A stretch of DNA of 44,648 bases from an uncultured Lachnospiraceae bacterium (lineage in GTDB: Bacteria; Bacillota; Clostridia; Lachnospirales; Lachnospiraceae): positions 103,950 through 148,597 of the forward strand of contig CAJTMZ010000001.1 of NCBI GenBank assembly GCA_910577445.1, in the 5' to 3' direction. How positions within the stretch are numbered: the first letter of the stretch is position 1; the number at the start of each line of letters is the position of its first letter. The translations under genes were made by a program, and so were the position numbers. This document shows positions 8,454 through 15,411 of this stretch, piece after piece. A model generated the notes under the pieces. It worked only from the letters and a program-made list of their open reading frames with translations, did not search any database and was not told the origin of the DNA.

Positions 8454-8963
8454 TTATTGATATTTTTCGTGAAGATGATATTTAATACAGGTATTTTTAA
8501 ATTCCTTCAATGCCGCGGCCATCACCGTATTTTTTCTTGATGAAAAAACCACATCTATAACAGATTTTATCAGGACGTCATCTGCAATGTCTGTCTCATC
8601 CAAATCCTGAGCCTCGTCGTCAAATTTCTCATATATTGTGGTAAACAGTTTATGTTCGTCTGTGACTAACTGCTTGAAATAATCATGCTCCAGCAGTTTC
8701 AACGACAAAGTCCTCAATGCCCGCCCGGGCGACCTTATCGTATCAGCCGCCACTAATGTAACTCCAATCTGCCGCTTATATTTTTGGATATCAATTAATT
8801 CTTTTGGACATGTCCTGCTTGCTGATGCCGAACAGTTATATTCTGCAACAGCTTTATCAATTGCTTCACTCGCACTTATGTCATTTTTAAAATCGACCTC
8901 TACGTCTGACCTGAGCGGTGTAAGTACTAACGGATATGAAAATTTGTATCTGCTGTCAGCCAT
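8454..8963 (-). CDS. Hypothetical protein, 169 residues, accessory gene downstream of mcrBC
   Basis: Not recognised. The gene is well supported: AAAGGAG lies before the ATG, and a textbook sigma-A promoter (TTGACA, 17-base spacer, TAGTAT) lies 50-80 bases upstream. The protein is soluble and mixed alpha/charged: an N-terminal segment (KFSYPLVLTPLRSDVEVDF) that could be a beta-rich start, a central helical region, an acidic patch EAQDLDETDIADD near residues 117-129, and a helical C-terminus. It has two Cys (in YNCSASASRTCPKE) but no zinc-finger pattern. It is transcribed separately from mcrBC, since a terminator lies between. A defence accessory, an inhibitor or unrelated island cargo are all possible. 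Confidence 0.7.
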   Translation of the reverse strand: MADSRYKFSYPLVLTPLRSDVEVDFKNDISASEAIDKAVAEYNCSASASRTCPKELIDIQKYKRQIGVTLVAADTIRSPGRALRTLSLKLLEHDYFKQLVTDEHKLFTTIYEKFDDEAQDLDETDIADDVLIKSVIDVVFSSRKNTVMAAALKEFKNTCIKYHLHEKYQ

Positions 8964-9012
8964 AATTCTATTCTCCTTTTATAAGGGTTGGTTTTTGTTT
9001 TTATCAAACCTT

Positions 9013-9041
9013 ATACTACTATGCGCATTTTGTTTTGTCAA
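9013..9041 (-). promoter_or_regulatory. Consensus sigma-A promoter for the 169-residue gene
   Basis: On the minus strand TTGACA (9036-9041) and TAGTAT (9013-9018) are separated by exactly 17 bases. The start codon is at 8961-8963, giving a leader of about 40 bases. One of the best promoters in the window. Confidence 0.8.
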
Positions 9042-9165
9042 GAGGGTTGTAGAATTTTATTTTCAATTCTTTTATTCCAATCACAGGGTCTGCTTATTTA
9101 ATTTTCCCGGCCTCTTAAGATTCTGCTTTCATTTTAACTGTGCTCCTTATTTGGCTTGGGCATTG

Positions 9166-9190
9166 TATTTACGATATATTATAGTAAATA
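9166..9190. repeat. Inverted repeat in the mcrC / small-gene intergenic region
   Basis: Perfect 7-bp arms TATTTAC (9166-9172) and GTAAATA (9184-9190) around an 11-base AT-only-like centre. It lies in the 318-base gap between mcrC and the 169-residue gene, upstream of that gene's promoter. It could be a regulator site; the AT richness means chance is also possible. Confidence 0.35.
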
Positions 9191-9228
9191 TCACAACATT
9201 CTTATATATTATGAAAAAAGACATCATA

Positions 9229-9263
9229 AAAGAGCTGTGTACTATAAGACACAACAGCTCTTT
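9229..9263 (-). terminator. Rho-independent terminator after mcrC
   Basis: 10-bp perfect stem AAAGAGCTGT / ACAGCTCTTT with a 15-base loop, then T-rich sequence on the minus strand. It is placed 18 bases beyond the mcrC stop and separates mcrBC from the two small genes. Confidence 0.75.
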
Positions 9264-9281
9264 CAATTCTTGAACTGTAAT

Positions 9282-10358
9282 TCATTCATTTACAGTATTC
9301 TCCCTTTGAAAATGTTCTTCAGCGATTCTGTCAAGCTGCGCTGCAATAAGTGAAAACTCTTTATTCAAATCCAGCGTCTTAACACTTATTCTGTTTCCGC
9401 CCATGACAAAGCTGCAATCCGGTGTAATATCCTCATCTGTTTTTGCATACAAAAGCATACCAGACACATTACCGGTCCCTGCTGCATCCTGATTTTTCAC
9501 ATAGGTGAATATCTGATATACATTCCCCGAATGAAGTGTAGTCTTGTCATATTGCGTCTGCATTGTTTTTCCATAGTACTTTGTATCTATAATGAGAATC
9601 TTACTCCTATATCTCAGGAAAATATCTGTCTGCATTATCGGCAGGAATCGAATCATACTTTCTTCTGTATCCTCTGCCAGATTCCACTTCACCTGGGCTG
9701 CTCTTGCTTCATCAAAATATGAATGGTGCTTTTTGAAATACTCCAGAACAAATTTCTCATACAGTCGATGCATATGTTTATCAGAGAACGCAACCATCTT
9801 ATAGCTTCCCTTATCTGTAGACATGAGCATTCCATCAAGAACAAAATAGCAGACATTCATCAGCATTTCATAATTTTTATTATTTCGCTGATATCTGAGC
9901 ATATCCCATCTGACAGACATTGGCTCTACTGTCCCGACTTCATTAAAGAACAATATCACTTTTTTCAGTTCTGCCTTACGTTCCGGCTTTACCCTGGAAT
10001 CCCTGACAAGAATATTCACCGTTATTTTCAAAATCTGATTGTAAATATTGTCTGCCGACAGTTCATCATACTCACAGGCCAGGCTCTTTTTTCTTTGTAT
10101 CTCATTTTTAATGGCGCCATGAATATCCAGTTTTCCCCTCATCACAGGCGTATCTTCATACCTGGTAATATATTCCCGATGAAGTCCCTGCTTCAACTGC
10201 TGAGAAATACCTCTCGATAGAATGGCAGCAAACATATCCTGTATATCATCGAACTCTTCAGAAGCAATGTCCTCATAGTTCTTCTGTTTAAGCACCTGGA
10301 ACGCATAGGCCAGCATATAATAGATATTTTTTATGAAAATACCTTTATCATTAGTCAT
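9282..10358 (-). CDS. mcrC: McrC-like nuclease subunit of a McrBC-type modification-dependent restriction system
   Basis: About 358 residues. The N-terminal region (IKNIYYMLAYAFQVL ... RGKLDI) is the McrB-binding part typical of McrC, and the C-terminal part carries a PD-(D/E)xK nuclease core: Asp245 in MQTDIFLR, then IIDTKYY with Asp258 and Lys260. McrC cuts DNA when bound to the translocating McrB ring. The ATG at 10356-10358 is taken as start; a GTG four codons earlier is possible. The start overlaps mcrB by eight bases, so translation is coupled to it, as in known mcrBC operons. All nuclease residues are intact, so the system looks functional. Confidence 0.9.
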   Translation of the reverse strand: MTNDKGIFIKNIYYMLAYAFQVLKQKNYEDIASEEFDDIQDMFAAILSRGISQQLKQGLHREYITRYEDTPVMRGKLDIHGAIKNEIQRKKSLACEYDELSADNIYNQILKITVNILVRDSRVKPERKAELKKVILFFNEVGTVEPMSVRWDMLRYQRNNKNYEMLMNVCYFVLDGMLMSTDKGSYKMVAFSDKHMHRLYEKFVLEYFKKHHSYFDEARAAQVKWNLAEDTEESMIRFLPIMQTDIFLRYRSKILIIDTKYYGKTMQTQYDKTTLHSGNVYQIFTYVKNQDAAGTGNVSGMLLYAKTDEDITPDCSFVMGGNRISVKTLDLNKEFSLIAAQLDRIAEEHFQRENTVNE

Positions 10359-12750
10359 TGAACACACCACTCAAATTATTTTCCCAACGCCGGACCTTTT
10401 GCTTATCATCAAACCAATATTCCTGAAGCATCGGGATAATATCATAATATACTACCGATTTCATCCATTCCTCTGTATATGTCTCCTGTCCGCAGAAATA
10501 ACTATGCCCGATACGGAAGCCTTCTCCCAGAGAATCGTCCATCTTGATTTCTCTGTTAAGGCTAATCACCTGTTCTATCAGAGCATTGAAGGTCTCATTC
10601 TGCAGTGACTCCTGATATGCCTTAAATCCATCTGAATTAAATCCAGGTTCCATCTCAAAGAAACTAAAACGTCTTCTCAAAGCATAGTCTATCATTGCAA
10701 GGCTCCTATCCGCAGTGTTCATCATACCTATGATATATAAATTCTTAGGAACCGAAAATGCCGTACCGCTATATGCCAGCGTAGCTTTGGTGCCACGGTA
10801 GTCTTTTTCAATCAACATCAAAAGCTCGCCGAATATTTTACTCATATTTCCGCGGTTTATCTCATCAATGATGAAGAAATAGTCCTTGTCCGGATGATTA
10901 GCCGCATTCATGCAAAACCGATAAAAAATCCCGTTTGTCAGCTTGAAGCCTTCTTCCTGAGGCCTGTAGCCCATAATGAAATCCTCATAAGAATAGTTCT
11001 GATGGAACTGTATAAACTCGATTCTGGAATCATCCATTTCGCCCATCATAGAATAAGCCAGGCGCTTTGCAGCAAAAGTCTTTCCCACACCAGGCGCCCC
11101 CTGTAGAATCAGATTCTTTTTATTCTGTAACAAGGCAACCAAAGTATCATATCTTTCTTCAGTCATATAAACCTGTTTAAGAAAATCTTCTTTTGTATAG
11201 GGAGCCGGCGCATTGCTCTTAACGGTTCCGGCATTATTCTCACGAATAATATCCATGATGAAATCGTACTCCCCTTTAGTCAGCTTAAATAAGCTGCCCT
11301 GAGGATTCACGAAGTATTCCATCTGAGCAAGTTCCTGACAATCTTTCAGCGTTGCATATTCAATCGGAGCAGCAAGCCCCTCTACCTTCTTAAAATACAG
11401 GTTTTCTCCATCGTTCTGTCTGGAAACCTGAGCAATAGCCACAATCCGTTTAACCGGATAAGACTCGTATCCTATAACCATATCACCGGCCTTTGCATCC
11501 ATGAAGTTTTGGAATATCCTACGCTTATTGCCGTTCTCATTATAAAGTGTATAGGACTGTTCATCGCCAATAGCCAAATCAGAAAAGCTCCATATCCTGG
11601 GATTTGCATTCAACCACCAATAGCGTCCGCCCTCCCCTGTTTCAGCATCATCTTTCGCATACAATTCAACTCCCGATAGATTTGTTTGTTCCAAAGCCGT
11701 CTTCAGTTCATCTCTGAGCTTCCAAACATAACTTCCGTCTATTTCCTTGTCTGCACTGTGACCCAAATACAAAATAGTCCAGTACCTTGCATTATCGTTA
11801 TCTCTTTCTAAAAGCGGACATCCGGTTTTTTCATAAACCCTTTTCGCTAAAGCTGACGAGCCTGAATTGTAAAAATTCTTCGCCTCACCATATTTCACGG
11901 ATAACTGTGTACAAGTTGCCTGTCCTCCATAATCAAGAAATCTCTTCATAATCTGCAGACTGTTATCTGTAAAAACATCTTTATCCTGTAACAATTGCTT
12001 CCAGCCATCTACTGAGATATTCGGCGAATAATCTGCCGGAAACCAACTGATTTCAGCTTCCTCTTGCTTTTGTCCATAATATCTGCTTACAAAGAAACCA
12101 ACATCTATTGTCATAGTAATCTTTTCAGGGTCAGAATAGCAACTGTCTTTCAGTACACTTTTAAACATCTCCTCCAACTCTGAATCAGCCTTTATAACCT
12201 CTCGCACCTCATTATAAAGTTTCAGTCCGCCTTCAACATTGAATGTAGAGCCGCCCTTTTTCGGCACAAAATCACTATCTACTGCTTTTGCAAAAGCCCT
12301 TACCTCCGAATACTTGTAAATATAATACTTGTCCGGATATTTCAGCCAAAGATATGTAGTAATTGCATTCTCACCCTGATAATGCTGCCTCCATGTACCA
12401 TCATCGTATTTCACGCGCATCTCTTCGGCTTTTGACTGAAACTCCTCAATCCTCTCTGCAAGATTCTCCGATTCCTCGAACAGATTGATGAACATACCCC
12501 TGACAGCCTCAGCATCGGCTGCAGCAAAGGATTTGAGCATACCTCTTGGATAGTTATTCATGTTAGCCAGCAGATTATATGTCTTATCTGTCGCGGACAT
12601 AAACATATCCAGAAAGTTCTCTGCATTTATGTCCCAATGCTGCTGGAAATGCTGTATAGCCTCCCACTTGTACATTTCTCCCTTCCAATGCTCGGGGAAG
12701 TATTCTTTATAGGCAGCAATGACTGCTGCCAGTTTTTCACCATTAAACAT
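10351..12750 (-). CDS. mcrB: McrB-like AAA+ GTPase with an EVE DNA-recognition domain
   Basis: 799 residues in three parts. Residues 1-350 are an N-terminal region that I recognise only as common in McrB-like proteins of this bacterial group (NAITTYLWLKYPDKYYIYKYSE). Residues 376-505 look like an EVE (PUA-like) domain: RYWWLNANPRIWSFSDL, GDMVIGYESYP, IVAIAQVS. EVE domains bind modified cytosines in DNA. Residues 545-799 are the AAA+ motor: Walker A GAPGVGKT 551-558, Walker B FFIIDEINRG 625-634, the McrB-specific GTP signature MNTADRS 677-683 and Arg-rich LRRRF 691-695. AAGGAGG precedes the ATG. With McrC it should cleave DNA carrying modified bases, typically phage DNA. Expression probably starts at the promoter near 13000. 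Confidence 0.93.
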   Translation of the reverse strand: MFNGEKLAAVIAAYKEYFPEHWKGEMYKWEAIQHFQQHWDINAENFLDMFMSATDKTYNLLANMNNYPRGMLKSFAAADAEAVRGMFINLFEESENLAERIEEFQSKAEEMRVKYDDGTWRQHYQGENAITTYLWLKYPDKYYIYKYSEVRAFAKAVDSDFVPKKGGSTFNVEGGLKLYNEVREVIKADSELEEMFKSVLKDSCYSDPEKITMTIDVGFFVSRYYGQKQEEAEISWFPADYSPNISVDGWKQLLQDKDVFTDNSLQIMKRFLDYGGQATCTQLSVKYGEAKNFYNSGSSALAKRVYEKTGCPLLERDNDNARYWTILYLGHSADKEIDGSYVWKLRDELKTALEQTNLSGVELYAKDDAETGEGGRYWWLNANPRIWSFSDLAIGDEQSYTLYNENGNKRRIFQNFMDAKAGDMVIGYESYPVKRIVAIAQVSRQNDGENLYFKKVEGLAAPIEYATLKDCQELAQMEYFVNPQGSLFKLTKGEYDFIMDIIRENNAGTVKSNAPAPYTKEDFLKQVYMTEERYDTLVALLQNKKNLILQGAPGVGKTFAAKRLAYSMMGEMDDSRIEFIQFHQNYSYEDFIMGYRPQEEGFKLTNGIFYRFCMNAANHPDKDYFFIIDEINRGNMSKIFGELLMLIEKDYRGTKATLAYSGTAFSVPKNLYIIGMMNTADRSLAMIDYALRRRFSFFEMEPGFNSDGFKAYQESLQNETFNALIEQVISLNREIKMDDSLGEGFRIGHSYFCGQETYTEEWMKSVVYYDIIPMLQEYWFDDKQKVRRWENNLSGVFND

Positions 12751-12965
12751 CCGATTGGCCTCCTTAAACCATTGTCGTTTCTTTTCTCATCTTTCGATAA
12801 ATGCCCACTTCCAACGCTCCCATAGTCGCGGCAGATGTCTTTGTTTTTTCGTTGAGTTTTAGGCAAAGCCTGCTGACAGAATGGGCATTTTCTTTTAGCT
12901 CCTTTTACATAATAAATTTCTTCAATCTCTGCTTTACCAAATTTGTCCCATACCTCTGGCTTTAT
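12751..12965 (-). pseudogene. Small zinc-ribbon ORF upstream of mcrB, apparently without a normal start codon
   Basis: Between the mcrB promoter and mcrB, the minus strand encodes about 65 residues including VWDKFGKAEIEEIYYV and CPFCQQALPKTQRKNKDIC, a Cys-x2-Cys half of a zinc ribbon with a third Cys further on. A good GGAGG (12975-12979) is followed nine bases later by ATA, exactly where an ATG would be expected; no ATG, GTG or TTG occurs in frame before the Cys motif. The frame then runs on out of register into mcrB. It is either a gene broken at its start codon and 3' end, or an unusual AUA-initiated leader peptide. No known family recognised. Confidence 0.4.
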
Positions 12966-12997
12966 GCTTTATTTCCTCCGAAGTAATACTTATATAT

Positions 12998-13027
12998 AGC
13001 ATACAGAATATGGGATTGGATTGTCAG
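12998..13027 (-). promoter_or_regulatory. Probable sigma-A promoter for the mcrBC operon
   Basis: On the minus strand CTGACA (13022-13027), an 18-base spacer and TATGCT (12998-13003), followed by TATATATAAG. It is correctly oriented upstream of the zinc-ribbon ORF and mcrB, about 250 bases before the mcrB ATG. Confidence 0.5.
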
Positions 13028-13108
13028 GCATAAAGATACCTATTTTCATAAATCTTCCACGCTGACTTACAGTTCCATGTAAAACACCTATTATTAATTA
13101 AAGTTTTT

Positions 13109-13185
13109 ACTTCATTCAAATAGTTTACAACAGCAACCAGTCCTTAATTGGTATGGATTTATCGGTCATAGATAATTTTGATAAC
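13109..13185 (-). pseudogene. Decayed continuation of a large serine recombinase
   Basis: Immediately past the TAG that ends the chimeric gene, the same frame continues with VIKIIYDR, a TAA, IHTN, a second TAA, then GLVAVVNYLNE. Ignoring the stops this reads like the normal continuation of large serine recombinases (…EVIRIIYDRFIHTN-G--GVAKYLN…), as remembered from Clostridia mobile elements. It shows that the recombinase portion of the upstream chimera is itself a remnant, now cut by three stop codons. Nothing recognisable remains below about 13109. Confidence 0.65.
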
Positions 13186-13749
13186 CTATACTTCATCCTC
13201 GGCAATGACCAAATTACCATTTTCAATGCGGTACCCATAGGAAGCAAAGCCGCCGTTCCACTTGCCTTCACGAGCCTTTTGCTCACGCCCAGCCATTGTC
13301 AGCGTGCGGATATTTTCACGTTCAATTTCAGCCACCGCCGAAGGCACGGAAAGCATTAGTTTTCCAGAGTCCTTGAAACTGTCAATACCATCTTCTACAC
13401 AAATCAGGTCGACACCAAAATCCTGCATAAGCTGTAAGGAATTTAGAACATCCGCAGCATTACACCCAAAATGAGTATTCAGCATATTTCCGCAATTTGT
13501 CTTTCTGGACACCTGACGAGTGCCCTCCATTTGAACTGTTGCAAATTTTGCAACAGTTGACTCCTGTCGCAGTTCTCCCTCGGAGAAAACATTTTTGATA
13601 TGACGCGAAATCGTGGATTTATCTCTCTGAAATAATTCCGTCATTTGCTCCAATGACAGCCAAACCGTATCTTCTTCAAAGGTAACTTCAATTTTTGTTG
13701 AACCATCCTCTGTTGTGTACATGATAATATTAGAATTATTTATATTCAT
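13186..13749 (-). pseudogene. Chimera: RhuM-like N-terminus joined to an internal fragment of a serine recombinase
   Basis: One open frame of 187 residues, starting at MNINNSN (ATG at 13747-13749). The first ~82 residues are RhuM/Fic-DOC-associated type: IKVxFEEDTVWLSLEQMTELFQRDKSTISRHI followed by a RhuM-style ESTVAKFATVQMEG tract. Near 13490-13504 the sequence switches to FGCNAADVLNSLQLMQDFGVDLICVEDG and SAVAEIERENI … KWNGGFASYGY, which belong to the resolvase/recombinase region of large serine recombinases. The recombinase lacks its catalytic N-terminus and is truncated downstream, so it cannot be an active enzyme. The RhuM part may still be expressed: it overlaps the HTH gene by 14 bases. 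Read as a deletion-fusion in a decaying mobile element. Confidence 0.75.
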
Positions 13750-13939
13750 CACTCTCCTTGCAAAAGTTTTCATGCCGGATATAGTACTCCAGCAAACGCA
13801 GGACATATTCCGGAGCATGGCGCTTATCCAGTTCCCAATCTGTCACTGTCCGATAAGGAATACCGAAAAACTCGCAAAAAGTTTTTCGGTTCATTCCTGT
13901 ACTTTCTCTTAGTTCTCTCATTTTATTTTTGTCATCCAT
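13736..13939 (-). CDS. Small helix-turn-helix DNA-binding protein (XRE-like), likely autorepressor
   Basis: 67 residues. The segment MRELRESTGMNRKTFCEFFGIPYRTVTDWELDKRHAPEYVLRLLEYYI is a compact HTH in which the second helix and recognition helix (KTFCEFFGIP-YRTVTDWE) match the pattern of lambda/XRE regulators common in Clostridia mobile elements. TTCGGAGAA lies before the ATG. The promoter just upstream carries two related palindromic sites that overlap its -35 and start region, which fits autorepression. It is first in an operon with the RhuM-recombinase chimera. Confidence 0.75.
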   Translation of the reverse strand: MDDKNKMRELRESTGMNRKTFCEFFGIPYRTVTDWELDKRHAPEYVLRLLEYYIRHENFCKESDEYK

Positions 13940-13959
13940 ATTATTTTCTCCGAAAACAA

Positions 13960-14009
13960 AATACGCGTTGCGTATTCATTATAGCATACCACCAGCAAAT
14001 ACGCAACGC
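13960..14009. promoter_or_regulatory. Twin palindromic operator over the HTH promoter
   Basis: A perfect 17-base palindrome AATACGCGTTGCGTATT (13960-13976) and a second site at 13998-14015 sharing AATACGCAACGC. The 12-base blocks GCGTTGCGTATT (13965-13976) and AATACGCAACGC (13998-14009) are exact inverted copies, 21 bases apart, placing the two sites on either side of the -10 element. This is what a dimeric autorepressor operator looks like. The likely binder is the HTH protein encoded 20 bases downstream. Confidence 0.75.
13978..14006 (-). promoter_or_regulatory. Sigma-A promoter of the HTH/RhuM operon
   Basis: On the minus strand TTGCGT (14001-14006), a 17-base spacer and TATAAT (13978-13983) with an extended TGC before the -10. 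The -35 hexamer lies inside one operator arm and the start region abuts the other. Confidence 0.8.
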
Positions 14010-14024
14010 ATAAATTCTATAAGT

Positions 14025-14480
14025 CAAGCTGATTTTAGAAAATTTTGCTTATCCAAAACATTTTCATAAATTTTTGCCCATCTGTTTTGGTTACTCTTTG
14101 TTGTGCTTCTGCTGCTGCCCAAATGCCATGAGTTTTCTCATATTCCCGCCTCGATTCAATAGCCTCTAAATTTCAAAGCAAATTCCTTTACAGCACTGGA
14201 TGCTTTTGCTCCACGCGACTCATAACCACAAGCGCGACAATTTAATTGTTTCCATCTGTCACTGAGCAACCACTCTTCTGACAAAACTTTGCACCATCTA
14301 TCAGTTCGATTCCACAATTCCTACAGTAAGCCATATATTGCGCCAAGTTCCTGTCAGCATATTAATCTTTCTTTTTATTGCTTCGAATTCAATATCCTGC
14401 TCTGGAAATGCGTTCATGCAATAAAATGAATCTTCCGGCATTGTCTCGTCACATTTTTGGCAAAGCTTTATCTTTCCTTA
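14025..14480 (-). pseudogene. Decayed zinc-ribbon protein gene(s)
   Basis: No intact gene, but minus-strand fragments in shifting frames carry zinc-ribbon pieces: KLCQKCDETMPEDSFYCM near 14400-14470, a 30-residue ORF MAYCRNCGIELIDGAKFCQK (14242-14334; one ribbon Cys replaced by Ser), NCRACGYESRGAKASSAVKEF near 14180-14240, then EYEKTHGIWAAAEAQQR near 14100-14160. The first two match the small zinc-ribbon domains found at the N-terminus of many Clostridia proteins. Frameshifts and stops separate the pieces and no ribosome binding site precedes the small ORF. Probably one or two old cargo genes of the island. Confidence 0.5.
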
Positions 14481-14535
14481 GAAATCAATGTATCAATAAT
14501 TAGTAATCGTTTTTCACAACCTCTTGCGAATATCA

Positions 14536-14582
14536 AAAAGAAACACGCCCATCCGGAGAAGCTGTCTCGCAGATGAGCGTGT
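14536..14582 (-). terminator. Strong rho-independent terminator downstream of a decayed RlmD-like 3' end
   Basis: On the minus strand an 11-bp stem (ACACGCTCATC / GATGGGCGTGT, one T-G pair) with an inner small hairpin, followed by TTTCTTTTT. It lies 29 bases after the stop codon of the decayed tail at 14611 and was presumably that gene's own terminator. Confidence 0.75.
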
Positions 14583-14610
14583 CATTACTGTTTTCTAAGA
14601 AAAAGAGTCA

Positions 14611-14883
14611 TTAATTCATCCCAAAGAACTTCAATGCCTCTGTAATCGCCGCTTTCTTTTCCGGTGGGCATTTCGATTGTCTGGCACTTTCAGACTTTGG
14701 CTTGTTGTTCTCATATTCAATAATACCATATTTCTGTTTAATCTGTCCGTATGTGGCGTCATTCTGGAATCCAGACATATCCATATCCTACAGCGAGAAC
14801 TCCAAACGAACCTTCTTGGAGTCGATTTCTCACTTGGAAAGCAAACACACAACTTCAACATGAGTAGCAAATTAGAACATATC
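14611..14883 (-). pseudogene. Decayed 3' end of an RlmD-like methyltransferase gene (second tail)
   Basis: Read on the minus strand with stops ignored: DMF-stop-FATHVEVVCLLSK-stop-EIDSKKVRLEFSL-stop-DMDMSGFQNDATYGQIKQKYGI ... SKCPPEKKAAITEALKFFGMN, ending in a genuine TAA at 14611-14613. THVEVVCLLSK is the last conserved block of RlmD/RumA enzymes (compare GVEVVVMLSHK in the intact gene), and the CPPEKxAAIxxALKFFGM end is the C-terminal extension I remember from Lachnospiraceae RlmD proteins. Three in-frame stops and an internal deletion show decay. It is followed by a strong terminator. This is the end of a second copy, or of the original copy before the island formed. Bases 14884-15110 between the two tails hold nothing I can identify. 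Confidence 0.65.
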
Positions 14884-15110
14884 CCCACAAAACCGCAGAA
14901 ATATTGGCAATATTTATACAGGACTGATACCGTTCGTGCATCCCCTTTCCCACAAAATATAAGTTCCATCAATTTTGCACCACCCTGATGCAAAATTTCA
15001 ATTGATTCTTTTTTCAATATCTTCAATCGATGGCAACTTGTCCTGTAAAAATATCAAACAACTATAAATTCAAGTTATAAACACTCCATCAAACCATATT
15101 AATAATTCAT

Positions 15111-15411
15111 TTAAAAAATCTCAAAATATCTCAAAGCATCCCTTATCGCTTCCATTTTCTCCGCTGTCGGATGTTTTCTCGGCTGTTTCAATTCCTCTAC
15201 CGCATTGGAGCATCATACATCGGCAAGCCTAAATCCCGCTTTACCTCTGCGATATATGCGGTATGTACTTTGAAGCCGTATTTTGCTTCTATGTACTCCT
15301 TAATCATTTTGTATGTAACCCGCTCTTTCGGCTAGTATACTTCGGCTCTCTTGGCAATATTATCAAGCGGCACCTTGCCCTCACCCTCGCCAAACTCCAC
15401 TTTTATGTTGA
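15111..15411 (-). pseudogene. Lost C-terminal extension of the adjacent rlmD (first tail)
   Basis: Directly after the rlmD stop, the frame shifted by one base continues as KPDSVINIKVEFGEGEGK, VPLDNIAKRAEVY, a TAG (15332-15334), PKERVTYKMIKEYIEAKYGF, KVHTAYIAEVKRDLGLPMYDAP and, after a second one-base shift near 15205, NAVEELKQPRKHPTAEKMEA ... ALRYFEIF to a TAA at 15111-15113. Restoring one A in the run at 15425-15429 and one near 15205 and replacing the TAG would give a single frame continuous with rlmD. The same extension is common on methyltransferases of this group, from memory. It has clearly been out of use for some time. Confidence 0.8.

Noticed and set aside
12637..12986. Plus-strand short frames around the mcrB start
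   Set aside because: Opposite to the mcrB 5' end and to the zinc-ribbon frame; no ribosome site.
14631..15026. A 131-codon minus-strand open frame
   Set aside because: The RlmD-like tail is in a different frame of the same strand; this frame gives no sensible protein and no ribosome site.
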